64,000 nucleotides of DNA from Bifidobacterium miconisargentati (lineage in GTDB: Bacteria; Actinomycetota; Actinomycetes; Actinomycetales; Bifidobacteriaceae), in the NCBI RefSeq assembly GCF_019331675.1, contig NZ_JAHBBJ010000001.1:124001-188000 (forward strand), given 5' to 3'. The position numbers and the translations under genes were made by a program. Shown one piece after another: positions 53,549 to 61,445 of the stretch (positions are counted from its first letter, which is position 1; every line of letters begins with the position of its first letter). The notes below the pieces were generated by a model that did no database searches, had not been told where the DNA came from, and saw nothing but the letters and a program-made list of their open reading frames with translations.

Positions 53549-54927
53549 CGCACGCCTCCCGCCGTGGCAAGGACCCGCCCGGATGAACCAGCGAACATGT
53601 GCCCGCCATTGAGCCGTCTGGCCCGCTCCAGCTCCCGTCGAATGACTTCGCGGTCATCAGTGGTCTTCGGCCTCACCGGTGCCGGCGGGTGTGCCGCGGT
53701 CAGCCTTTCGGCCAGCCAGACCACCACGTCGCCCGGGCTCATCCCGGCGGCCAGACGGTCCGCAACAGTCCGGTCATACGCATGACGGATCTCGGAATCC
53801 GGTTCGGCGGATCTGAGGATCGCGGAATCCTCCACCAGGCGTCTCGCTTTGGCTTCCGGCGTCTGCGCCGGCATGGCCGGATCCGCTGCCTGGACGGCGA
53901 CATCCCGGCGCCCCAAGGCGAGCCCGTCGATGATCGTGTCGTTGCGGATCTCATCGAAGTGACGGGCGAAGCGCCGGCCGGTATCGATGCGTTTGAGCCA
54001 ATACGGGTTACGCAGGCCACGTTCGAGCACGTTCGTGACCACCACGACGGCGGGTTCGAGACCTTTCACGGCATCGAATCTGCGCAGCAGCGCGTCGACC
54101 GCGGCCAGATCGGCGGCACCGGGTTGCGGTGTGGTCAGACCCAACGCCGAGCGCCGTTCGGACAGCAGGCCCAGGATCCGCCCGGCATCATCCGACTCCG
54201 GAACCGGTGACGTCGCGGCGGTCGATGTCGGAGGAGTCCACGCATCATCGGGACCGGAATCCCCCGCCGGCTTGTCCATGGGTTCGGCGAGTGACTGTTC
54301 GTAGGTTCCGGGGGCCGCCCCGCTTGCGGGGAGATGCCCCGTAGGGGCAGAGGGGTTATGTATATCACCTGTATTATTGGGTGCCATTTTGTCCATTTTT
54401 CTGGACATTTTGTCCACAGGCTCCGATTCGGGAGCCCCGCACGGGGTGCCATTCTGTCCAGAGCCATCCTCACGGGGTGTCATTTTGTCCAAACCGGAAT
54501 CCATCCCCGTATCGGACCGCAGCGCGGCCCTATGAGCGGCGACCTTCCTCGCATAACGGACGCATGAATCCATACTCCTTGCGTTCGGGTCCTCGACATC
54601 CTCTTCGGGCAGATCCGATTCCTTGCAGATCACGTTCCATACCACGGAACGACGGTCCGCTCTGACCTGCTTGCCGGTCTTCGGGTTGAACGCGCTGAAA
54701 CCTTGCTGGCCGAGTTCCAGATACCCCTTATCGATCAACAGTCGGATCGCCCGCTGAACGGTACGCTCACCCAGACCGCAATCCTGCGCGATCGTTTCAA
54801 TGGAAGGCCAGGAAGCCGTCCCGTCATCGAAATGCGCACGCAACGCAAGATAAGCGAGCACGGTCTTTGCCGCATTACGCACATCATGCACATGCTTATG
54901 CACCCACACCATAGTCACAACGGTCAT
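53545..54927 (-). CDS. HTH replication-initiator-like protein
   Basis: A 460-aa protein. Residues ~8-110 form a winged-helix of the HTH_36 / plasmid Rep type (AAKTVLAYLALRAHFDDGTA, SIETIAQDCGLGERTVQRAIRLLIDKGYL). The middle is linker-like and contains iteron-like DNA repeats. The C-terminal part (MSPGDVVVWLAERL) is helical. The partner genes (ParA, RHH) and the repeats suggest a replication initiator, but a regulatory protein is also possible. It overlaps the WhiB-like gene. Confidence 0.7.
   Translation of the reverse strand: MTVVTMVWVHKHVHDVRNAAKTVLAYLALRAHFDDGTASWPSIETIAQDCGLGERTVQRAIRLLIDKGYLELGQQGFSAFNPKTGKQVRADRRSVVWNVICKESDLPEEDVEDPNARSMDSCVRYARKVAAHRAALRSDTGMDSGLDKMTPREDGSGQNGTPCGAPESEPVDKMSRKMDKMAPNNTGDIHNPSAPTGHLPASGAAPGTYEQSLAEPMDKPAGDSGPDDAWTPPTSTAATSPVPESDDAGRILGLLSERRSALGLTTPQPGAADLAAVDALLRRFDAVKGLEPAVVVVTNVLERGLRNPYWLKRIDTGRRFARHFDEIRNDTIIDGLALGRRDVAVQAADPAMPAQTPEAKARRLVEDSAILRSAEPDSEIRHAYDRTVADRLAAGMSPGDVVVWLAERLTAAHPPAPVRPKTTDDREVIRRELERARRLNGGHMFAGSSGRVLATAGGVR
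54380..54491 (-). repeat. four iteron-like 16-bp repeats (candidate origin)
   Basis: Copies at 54380-54395, 54401-54416, 54445-54460 and 54476-54491 share TGGACAAAATGNCACC on the minus strand, with two or fewer changes in the first, third and fourth. They lie inside the Rep-like gene but are read in more than one frame (DKMA, DKMS, GQNG, DKMT), so the conservation is at DNA level. Two short GC hairpins (54316-54352) adjoin. This resembles an iteron origin embedded in its initiator gene. Confidence 0.65.
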
Positions 54928-54933
54928 CCCAAA

Positions 54934-55128
54934 TCACCTCGCCTTCCCACTCGAACCGGAATGAGGGCCAAGGAAATACTCCCTGCCGACCACACCGAAA
55001 GCGGTGTTCTCGCGGACGACCACACGGCCATCACGGTCGGCGTCCTTGGCCAGACTCACCAACACCATCCGGGACACCGGGTCAAGTCCCTCGACACCTT
55101 GTGCCCAGTCGACCATTTCACGACTCAT
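54934..55128 (-). CDS. small hypothetical protein (HTH-front-like)
   Basis: A 64-aa protein. MSREMVDWAQGVEGLDPVSR followed by MVLVSLAKDADRDGR resembles the first helix pair of HTH_36 domains, but the rest of such a domain is missing. Start overlaps the previous stop (ATGA), and it ends six bases before the Rep-like start. It may be a regulator or remnant. Confidence 0.55.
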   Translation of the reverse strand: MSREMVDWAQGVEGLDPVSRMVLVSLAKDADRDGRVVVRENTAFGVVGREYFLGPHSGSSGKAR

Positions 55129-55319
55129 GACAACTCCGATCCCGCATGCAACGCCGAAACGATACGCTCGGCCTCCACGCGACGCCCGTACTCGACACCC
55201 AACAGAAACGCATCAGTCAAAACCGGTGACGGGGCATCCAACCCACTCAAACGGGAAACCTCCTCGCACTTACCGGAAACGACCGGAACGACCGGCATCA
55301 GCACCGTCTTCTTCCTCAT
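55125..55319 (-). CDS. small hypothetical protein
   Basis: A 64-aa protein with no recognised family. The C-terminal half (DAFLLGVEYGRRVEAERIVSAL) is a single amphipathic helix. It overlaps both neighbours by four bases, so it is part of a chain of coupled small genes. Confidence 0.55.
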   Translation of the reverse strand: MRKKTVLMPVVPVVSGKCEEVSRLSGLDAPSPVLTDAFLLGVEYGRRVEAERIVSALHAGSELS

Positions 55320-55678
55320 CGGTCAGCCTCCCGCGATTCAAGTCCTCCCACACGCGACTCCAGAGCGGAAACACGCGCGGACAACCCCAGCAAGCCATCC
55401 CATCCACCAACGGGCACGAACCCGTCAACACCGGACAACAGACTCCGGTCCTCCCGCCAATGGGCGACAGCACGCTCGATGCGCTTATACCCCACCATCA
55501 ACGGATCCAAACCGGCCTGACGAAACAACACAGTCGGGCTCTCGCCACGCCTGTAGGCAATCGCCACATGACGCTTGAAATCACGCGAATAATGAATGCG
55601 ACCATGCACGGCATCCACGCGATCCACCGCAGGCAGGGACTCCAGATAAGCCGCCTCAGCCAAAGTGAAACCACCCAT
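55316..55678 (-). CDS. HTH protein of mobile elements
   Basis: The ATG at 55678 shares a base with the previous stop (TGATG) and gives 120 aa. The segment YSRDFKRHVAIAYRRGESPT followed by VLFRQAGLDPLMVGYKRIERA resembles an HTH domain found in conjugative elements. A short coiled coil (LSARVSALESRVGGLES) follows, perhaps for oligomerisation. Confidence 0.65.
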   Translation of the reverse strand: MGGFTLAEAAYLESLPAVDRVDAVHGRIHYSRDFKRHVAIAYRRGESPTVLFRQAGLDPLMVGYKRIERAVAHWREDRSLLSGVDGFVPVGGWDGLLGLSARVSALESRVGGLESREADR

Positions 55679-55950
55679 CAAGCCACCTCCCCGTCCAATC
55701 GCACGGAAATACCATCAGCAGACCAACGAGCCAGATCACGCGCAGCCCTGCGGTTGCCATCAGCCCAGACGAACAACACGACGTCCACGACCATGACCAG
55801 CACGCCGGCCAGCAACGCATCCAAACCCAACAGCACAGCCAACAGCGACACCACGAAAGCAACCAGCAACACCAGGAACGACAAAAGCTCCACACGCCCG
55901 AACCGTTCCTCGCAATGCAGCCAGTACGCGATCTCATCACGAGCGTTCAC
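55678..55950 (-). CDS. small membrane protein
   Basis: The GTG at 55950 has GGGAGGTG ahead and gives 90 aa. Two adjacent hydrophobic spans (LLSFLVLLVAFVVSLLAVLLG and LAGVLVMVVDVVLFVWA) are followed by a polar tail. No family recognised. Confidence 0.6.
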   Translation of the reverse strand: MNARDEIAYWLHCEERFGRVELLSFLVLLVAFVVSLLAVLLGLDALLAGVLVMVVDVVLFVWADGNRRAARDLARWSADGISVRLDGEVA

Positions 55951-56212
55951 GGCAGGCACCTCCCGCCGGATGCAACGACGCATCCACCACACGAACAGCG
56001 AAAGCGAACCGCCACTCCCCGCAGGAATCCGAGACGACAGGAACGAATCCCTCATCGAACACCCAAGGACGCAGAGGATCCACCGTGACCCCGATGACAT
56101 GCCCGTAACAAGTCACCTCTTCGCCTGCATACAAATACACGTCGTCACCGACCCGCACTTCGGACGGATCATCCACGACCCTTACGAAAGCCTTGCACAT
56201 CGCCGCACTCAT
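55937..56212 (-). CDS. small hypothetical protein
   Basis: A 91-aa protein with a β-rich centre (VRVGDDVYLYAGEEVTCYGHVIGV) that may be an SH3-like barrel. It opens the run of overlapping small genes and overlaps the next by 14 bases. Unknown function. Confidence 0.55.
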   Translation of the reverse strand: MSAAMCKAFVRVVDDPSEVRVGDDVYLYAGEEVTCYGHVIGVTVDPLRPWVFDEGFVPVVSDSCGEWRFAFAVRVVDASLHPAGGACRERS

Positions 56213-56378
56213 CGCGCACCCCCGAACTCAATCCGGGATTTTTTACGCGAACACGACCGGAACATCCAGGACACGGCCGTACCCTTACGGATAGAAAGCG
56301 CAGACAACACGCAGGCGTAACCAGTATGATTACGCATGTGTAATGACACTCCTGTTCATTTCAAGGAGTCCGGCAGGA

Positions 56379-56450
56379 TGCACACCATACCGGCTCCAGT
56401 TGTTATTGCACAGCCGGTTCCTGGGCGGCTACCCAGGAACCGGCATTTCT
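56379..56450 (+). terminator. plus-strand terminator, possible end of a small RNA
   Basis: A perfect 13-base stem (GCCGGTTCCTGGG with CCCAGGAACCGGC, 56412-56444) is followed by ATTTCTTTTAT. No plus-strand gene precedes it; everything nearby is on the minus strand. An imperfect dyad (ATTAC-6-GTAAT) at about 56325-56340 lies upstream. A short RNA of about 100 bases, or a 28-codon ORF starting at 56379, could be its product. Confidence 0.5.
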
Positions 56451-56478
56451 TTTATCAGCGGTAAACAATCAACGAGCA

Positions 56479-56784
56479 TCAACCCGATAGGCCACCCCCT
56501 ACACTCACAGGAGAACGAACAAGCCCCTTATCAACCCAATGACGGGGACGATCACGCCGATAGTTGTAACGAAGATTCAGACGAATAGACTCCACCGACA
56601 ACCCCGTCGACGCAGCCACATCATCCACCGGCCAACCATCATTCAACAAACGAACAGCCAGGACCATGCGACCAATCGCATGCCCGCACGACAGGCATAC
56701 GAACATGCCCGCATACAAGCCATCACCCGCAACGAGACGAGACGAACCACAATCAGGACACATCACGCCGACAACCCCGTTCAT
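56479..56784 (-). CDS. zinc-ribbon HTH protein
   Basis: A 101-aa protein with a zinc ribbon (CPDCGSS ... CLSCGHA), then an HTH (LLNDGWPVDDVAASTGLSVESIRL). Likely a DNA-binding regulator of the element. The start overlaps the stop of the XRE gene (ATGA). Confidence 0.7.
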   Translation of the reverse strand: MNGVVGVMCPDCGSSRLVAGDGLYAGMFVCLSCGHAIGRMVLAVRLLNDGWPVDDVAASTGLSVESIRLNLRYNYRRDRPRHWVDKGLVRSPVSVGGGLSG

Positions 56785-57026
56785 GCCGCCACCGCCTCCC
56801 TATTGGACTCAGTCTCAGCAGCGAAGTACACGTCATAAGGAACAAAATCCAAAACGAAATCACTGGACAGGCCGTAATGATCACGAAGAATGACAAGGTC
56901 GTGATAGGACCAGCCAATGTCCCGGTTTATCTTTTGGCTAATAGCGCCAGAAGTCTTACCCAAAACCGCACCAAGCTGCCGATACGAAATCCCCCGCTCC
57001 CGCAACCATCGCTTCATATTCGGCAT
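56781..57026 (-). CDS. XRE-type HTH regulator (minus strand)
   Basis: An 81-aa protein with a Cro/CI-like HTH at the N-terminus (ISYRQLGAVLGKTSGAISQKINR). It is divergent from a second XRE gene at 57168, forming a phage-like or ICE-like genetic switch at the end of the element. Confidence 0.8.
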   Translation of the reverse strand: MPNMKRWLRERGISYRQLGAVLGKTSGAISQKINRDIGWSYHDLVILRDHYGLSSDFVLDFVPYDVYFAAETESNREAVAA

Positions 57027-57030
57027 TGTC

Positions 57031-57067
57031 TAGCACTCCAATTCATTGATTAGCACTCCTAATCATT
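57031..57067. promoter_or_regulatory. paired operator-like repeats in the divergent promoter
   Basis: Two copies of TAGCACTCCNANTCATT (57031-57047 and 57051-57067) are offset by 20 bases, about two DNA turns, so both would face the same side of the helix. They lie just upstream of the minus-strand XRE gene and are likely binding sites for one of the two regulators. Confidence 0.6.
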
Positions 57068-57167
57068 TAATAGTAATGAGCAGTCTCACTAAACACAAGT
57101 CGGTGTGTTAAACTGTGGCCACAAGAGCTTAACTCTGATTAAGACAATCTGTTAGAAAGGTGCCGAC

Positions 57168-57548
57168 ATGTCGACAACAACAATGAACACAACTTCAGCC
57201 ACACAATACGATGTGAAACGCATCGAAGAAGTCATTCGTTACAACATCCGTCGATATCTTCGCTTGCTCGGGCGATCTCAGAATTCCCTAGCACCCTCAC
57301 TAGGCTGTACCAGAGGTGCCATCTCCCAAATGATGACCGGGTTAACCTCAATGAAGTTCAGCCAAGTATATATGATCGCCCGTGAACTCGGGGTATCCAT
57401 TGATGACTTGATGGATGATACTTATATCCGTCAAGATGAAGAATTCTTGGAAAAGATGAACACGACAAGTATTAAAAAAGCTTCGGATTCCTCCGAAGCT
57501 CCTACGGTGCCCCCGGTGGGACTCGAACCCACACTGCGCAGATTTTGA
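57168..57548 (+). CDS. XRE-type HTH regulator reading into the tRNA gene
   Basis: A 126-aa frame with a Cro/CI-like HTH (RSQNSLAPSLGCTRGAISQMM). The last ~25 codons run through the tRNA terminator and the antisense of the tRNA 3' half, so the native protein probably ended earlier and the present end was set by integration. It faces away from the minus-strand XRE gene. A ribosome site (GAAAGGTG) precedes the ATG. Confidence 0.75.
   Translation: MSTTTMNTTSATQYDVKRIEEVIRYNIRRYLRLLGRSQNSLAPSLGCTRGAISQMMTGLTSMKFSQVYMIARELGVSIDDLMDDTYIRQDEEFLEKMNTTSIKKASDSSEAPTVPPVGLEPTLRRF
57474..57500 (-). terminator. tRNA terminator
   Basis: On the minus strand a perfect 9-base stem (AGCTTCGGA / TCCGAAGCT) with a 4-base loop is followed by six T. 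It lies eight bases after the tRNA 3' end and inside the end of the XRE frame, so it may have been supplied by the element. Confidence 0.85.
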
Positions 57549-57581
57549 GGCTGCTTCCTCTACCAATTGGGATACGGGGGC
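57508..57581 (-). tRNA. tRNA-Leu (anticodon CAA)
   Basis: A cloverleaf is visible: acceptor GCCCCCG pairing with CGGGGGC and T-arm GTGGG-TTCGAGT-CCCAC. The anticodon loop is CTCAAAA (anticodon CAA), on a stem whose last pair (C-T) is mismatched. The discriminator is A; CCA is not fully encoded. The variable region is only five bases, whereas leucine tRNAs normally have a long variable arm, so the identity should be treated with some caution. Its 3' end faces the mobile element, as expected for an integration site. Confidence 0.85.
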
Positions 57582-57826
57582 ATTGCCCAAGGCACTTTGG
57601 AGAGCTTAGCATATCAAGAGGACCTGCGCCGGTAATGACACGCTTTGTGTGCGCGGGCCTGTGCCGGGCGGGTTTGTGCAGCGTGTCAGCTCCGGTCCGG
57701 CGGGGTCGTCCTCGGCTTCCCGGCCGGCATCATCCGGTCATACGGCCTGAGTGTTGTCCGTTCCCGTAACCGTTCGTGGACCTACAATGAAGGTGGTTTC
57801 ACGCAATGCTGTCATGAGGAGGGCAT

Positions 57827-58426
57827 ATGAGCAACGAAACGTACCGTCAGTTCGACCCGTGGCGTCCCTCTCCCGTCAAGGAGACTTCACGCCATCAGAT
57901 CGCGAAGACGCATTACTTCAGCATCGACCGTGTCTCCTACGAGTCGAATGACGGAGGTGAGTTCGACAGGTATTGCCTCTACGGCAATGTCGGCGACACC
58001 GTGGGTGTGCTCGCCCTGACCGAAGATGGCATGATTCCGCTGGTGGAACAGTACCGTCTTGCCAGCCATCGCTGGACTTTGGAGATTCCGGGTGGCCATG
58101 CGGTGGATTCCGCCGAGCCGACCCAGGATCTGGCCAAGCGCAAGCTCGTCGAGGAGGGCGGCTACGAGGCGGGGCGGATAACGCAGTTCGCTCGCTTCCT
58201 CAATACGCCCAGCTATTCCACGCAGCATACCTCGCTGTATCTGGCCACCGATCTGACGCCGGCCAAGCGTCAGGAGATCGGCCCGGAGACGCCGCGCTCC
58301 GAGGTCCGTCTGACGTCGGTGGACGACGCCTATCAGATGGTGCTCAACGGCACGATCGTGGACGCGAAGACGATCATCGCCATCCTGCGTCTCAAGAGCG
58401 GCAGTCTGACACAGCTGAACGACTGA
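57827..58426 (+). CDS. NUDIX hydrolase (ADP-ribose pyrophosphatase-like)
   Basis: A 199-aa protein with the family pattern of ADP-sugar NUDIX enzymes (VEQYRLASHRWTLEIPGGH). The NUDIX box is slightly altered: the usual REL..EE reads RKLVEEGG, so one glutamate is lysine. The remaining EE is kept, and activity may persist or be reduced. It is the first gene of normal chromosome beyond the tRNA. Confidence 0.85.
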   Translation: MSNETYRQFDPWRPSPVKETSRHQIAKTHYFSIDRVSYESNDGGEFDRYCLYGNVGDTVGVLALTEDGMIPLVEQYRLASHRWTLEIPGGHAVDSAEPTQDLAKRKLVEEGGYEAGRITQFARFLNTPSYSTQHTSLYLATDLTPAKRQEIGPETPRSEVRLTSVDDAYQMVLNGTIVDAKTIIAILRLKSGSLTQLND

Positions 58427-58540
58427 CGTCTCCGGCATTCCTCCCGCGCTCCCCTGCCGAACCGGAACGGGACCGAGCCGAGGAAGGGATGCCAGAAAAC
58501 AACGCCAAGGCTGCACATCACATGCGGTCGCATACGAAAG

Positions 58541-58570
58541 AAGCCTCCTACCCGATTGGATAGGAGGCTT
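58541..58570. terminator. bidirectional terminator between NUDIX and pyk genes
   Basis: A 10-base perfect stem (AAGCCTCCTA / TAGGAGGCTT) with a 10-base loop stands between convergent genes, with T-rich bases following on either strand. Confidence 0.8.
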
Positions 58571-58612
58571 CCTGTTACCTACGGTCTAGAGCCGCGGGAC
58601 TTGCAACCGGAA

Positions 58613-60055
58613 TCAGTCGCAGGCGCCGACGGTGTGGACGTAGATGGAGTCGGTGCGGCCCGGCTGGTGATCGCCCTGGGCGGAGCTCAGGATGACGATC
58701 TTGTCGCCGTCGGCAACCTTGCCGGCGTCCTTAAGGACCTTGTCGGTGTAGATCATGAGGTCCTTGCGGGACTTGTCGTGGTAGTCCTCGGTGACGTAGA
58801 AGGCCTCGGTACCCCAGGACAGAGCCAACCAGTGGTAGGTGTGCTCGTTGTTGGTGATGCCGTAGATCGGGGCGGCCGGACGCTCACGGGAGACGCGGTG
58901 CACGGTGGAACCGGTCTGGGTGTAGGCGACGATGGCCTTGGCGTTGAGCTTGTCGGCCAGGTCCACGGCGGCGGAGGAGACGGCGCCGGTGGAGGACATG
59001 TCGAGGTTCTTGAGCTCCGGGATGCGGTCGAAGCCGTGGTCGGTGGCGTAGCCGGAGATGCGGGCCATGGTGTTCACGGTCACATCCGGGTACTTGCCGA
59101 CGGCGGTCTCGTTGGAGGTCATGGTGGCGTCGGCGCCGTCGAGGACGGCGTTGGCGCAGTCGGAGGCCTCTGCACGGGTCGGGACCGGGGAGTTCACCAT
59201 GGAGCCGAGGACCTCGGTGGCCACGATGACCGGCTTGGCGTACTGGCGGGCCAGCTCGATGATGCGCTTGGTGGCCAGCGGGACCTCTTCCAGCGGGCAC
59301 TCGACGGCCATGTCGCCACGGGCGGCCATGACGCCGTCGAAGGTCTTGACGATCTCCTCGAGGTTCTCGAGGGCCTGCGGCTTCTCGATCTTGGCGACGA
59401 TCGGGATGCGACGGCCTTCCTCGTCCATGATCTCGTGGGCGCGATCGATATCGGTGGCGAAACGCACGAAGGACATGGCGATGATGTCGGCACCGGTGCG
59501 GATGGCCCAACGCAGGTCGGCCTCATCCTTCTCGGTCAGGGCCGGCAGGGAGACGGCCACGCCCGGCAGGTTGATGCCCTTGTGGGAGGACACCGGACCG
59601 GCCACGACGACCTTGGTGTGCACGTTGTTGCCCTCGACCTTGGTCACCTCAAGACGGACCTTGCCGTCGTCGATGAGGATCGGGTCGCCCGGGTGGCAAT
59701 CGCCCGGCAGGCCCTTGAAGGTGGTGGAGGTGATGTGCTCGTCACCCTCGATGTCGTCGGTGGTGATGATGAACTCCTGGCCAAGCTGCAGCTGAACCTT
59801 GTCCTCACCCTCGGCGTTCTTCTTGAACCAACCGCAACGGATCTTCGGGCCCTGGAGGTCGACCAGAGCGGCGACGTTGCGACCAGTCTCCTTGCTGGCC
59901 TTGCGCACGTTGTTGTAGACGCGGAGGTGATCCTCAGGAGTGCCGTGGGAGCGGTTCAGACGAGCAACGTCCATACCGGCTTCGACGAGCTTGAGAAGGT
60001 TGTCGTAATCCTCGGTAGCGGGACCGATGGTATCAACGATCTTGGCTTTACGCAT
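58613..60055 (-). CDS. pyk: pyruvate kinase
   Basis: The last glycolytic enzyme converts phosphoenolpyruvate and ADP to pyruvate and ATP (480 aa). The start MRKAKIVDTIGPAT, the substrate region ARLNRSHG, the Lys in IPIVAKIEKPQ and the metal site GVMAARGDMAVE are present, as is the cap region GADATMTSNETAVGKYP. This SNETAVGKYP style is, to my knowledge, typical of bifidobacterial enzymes. The gene stands alone. Confidence 0.96.
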   Translation of the reverse strand: MRKAKIVDTIGPATEDYDNLLKLVEAGMDVARLNRSHGTPEDHLRVYNNVRKASKETGRNVAALVDLQGPKIRCGWFKKNAEGEDKVQLQLGQEFIITTDDIEGDEHITSTTFKGLPGDCHPGDPILIDDGKVRLEVTKVEGNNVHTKVVVAGPVSSHKGINLPGVAVSLPALTEKDEADLRWAIRTGADIIAMSFVRFATDIDRAHEIMDEEGRRIPIVAKIEKPQALENLEEIVKTFDGVMAARGDMAVECPLEEVPLATKRIIELARQYAKPVIVATEVLGSMVNSPVPTRAEASDCANAVLDGADATMTSNETAVGKYPDVTVNTMARISGYATDHGFDRIPELKNLDMSSTGAVSSAAVDLADKLNAKAIVAYTQTGSTVHRVSRERPAAPIYGITNNEHTYHWLALSWGTEAFYVTEDYHDKSRKDLMIYTDKVLKDAGKVADGDKIVILSSAQGDHQPGRTDSIYVHTVGACD

Positions 60056-60221
60056 GAATGCCTGCCTATTCTTTCATTGTGGTTCCGAGGCTGAATGCCT
60101 CACTTGCCGCAATACAGTTTACTAGCGCAGGCCGCCGCATGACAAATTTTTCGCCCGGTGTGTTGTGAGCGCTCACATTGTTGCGGCGGCTAGGTTTTGG
60201 CCAGCAGTTTCCTTTGCGTTT

Positions 60222-61208
60222 TCAGGCTTTTTCGACTTCGTTCATGCTCTTCATCTTGATCACGGAAGCCAGCGCCGCACCGCCGATTGCCACCACGATC
60301 ACCGCGAGGGACAGCCAGGTGGGCACCTCGGGCACCCAATGGATGCCCTCGCCGCCGTTGATGAACGGCAGGGTGTTGCCGTGCAGCGCCTCCATGATGA
60401 GTTTGACGCCGATGAAGCCGAGCACCACGGACAGGCCCACCGGCAGGTAGACCAGCTTGTCCAGCAGGGCGCCGAGCAGGAAGTAGAGCTGCTGCAGGCC
60501 AAGCAGGGCGAACACGTTGGAGGTGAACACCAGGAACGGATCCTTGGTCAGGCCGAAGATGGCCGGGATGGAGTCGAAGGCGAACATCACGTCGGTGGTG
60601 CCGATGGTCAGGAACACGATGAGCATCGGGGTCCAGTAGCGGATGCCGTTCTTGGTGGTCCTGAGCTTCTCGCCGTCGTAGTCGTTGGAGATCTTGATGA
60701 CCTTGCGCAGCGTGCGGATCAGGCCGTTCTCATGGTATTCCTCGTCCTCGTCGCCGCCGATGACCAGTTTCAGGGCGGTGTAGATGAGGAAGGCGCCGAA
60801 GATGAAGAACACCCAAGTGAAGCGGGTGATCAGGGCCGCGCCGATGAGGATGAAGATGCCGCGGAAGATCAGGGCGATGGTGATGCCCACGGACAGCACG
60901 TACTTCTGGATCTGCTTGGGCACGGCGAAGTTTGACATGATGATGACGAACACGAAGAGGTTGTCGATGGACAGCGAGTATTCGGTCAGCCAGCCGGAGT
61001 AGAACTCGATGGCCGGCTTCGATCCGGCGAAGAACCAGATGCATCCGCCGAAGATCAACGCCATCACCACGAAGAAGGCGATGTGCTGCACGCACTCCTT
61101 GGTGGAGGGCACGTGGGGCCTGCGTCCGATGATGAACAGGTCCACGATGAAGAACAGCGCGAGCACTACAAAGGTAATGATTTCAAATGCAAGAGGGGTT
61201 TCTGCCAT
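60222..61208 (-). CDS. TerC-family integral membrane protein
   Basis: A 328-aa protein with about nine membrane helices and the conserved acidic motifs of TerC (SLSIDNLFVFVIIMSNFAVP, VFLTIGTTDVMFAFDSIPAIFG). TerC/Alx proteins are metal exporters (Mn2+ in several bacteria) linked to the handling of metals by exported proteins. A 10-residue acidic loop (GGDEDEEYHENG) is in the centre. Its upstream region contains two long hairpins. Confidence 0.93.
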   Translation of the reverse strand: MAETPLAFEIITFVVLALFFIVDLFIIGRRPHVPSTKECVQHIAFFVVMALIFGGCIWFFAGSKPAIEFYSGWLTEYSLSIDNLFVFVIIMSNFAVPKQIQKYVLSVGITIALIFRGIFILIGAALITRFTWVFFIFGAFLIYTALKLVIGGDEDEEYHENGLIRTLRKVIKISNDYDGEKLRTTKNGIRYWTPMLIVFLTIGTTDVMFAFDSIPAIFGLTKDPFLVFTSNVFALLGLQQLYFLLGALLDKLVYLPVGLSVVLGFIGVKLIMEALHGNTLPFINGGEGIHWVPEVPTWLSLAVIVVAIGGAALASVIKMKSMNEVEKA

Positions 61209-61265
61209 GCCTCACTACCCTAATTTATGGAGTTGACGGGGAGGGCCGTTCCGTTAGCGTTGACC

Positions 61266-61395
61266 GGTGGAGGGCCGGGGTATGTGCATCTCGACACACT
61301 CAAGGCCGTTTGGCCTCGCTCCGGCGTGTGCTCGCGGAGCTTAGCACACGCCTGCGCTGCTTACAGTCGAGGTGCACATACCCCGGCCCTCCGCC
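61266..61395. repeat. long hairpin element A upstream of terC
   Basis: Arms of 30 bases (61266-61295 and 61366-61395, 28 of 30 pairing) enclose a 70-base loop, which contains its own perfect 10-base stem (GGCGTGTGCT with AGCACACGCC). The junction and first loop bases (CGACACACTCAAGGCCGTTT) recur in hairpin B. Confidence 0.85.
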
Positions 61396-61445
61396 TCCGC
61401 ATCGCAAGATACAATCAAAAGCCCAGACAAAATCCGCAATCACGA

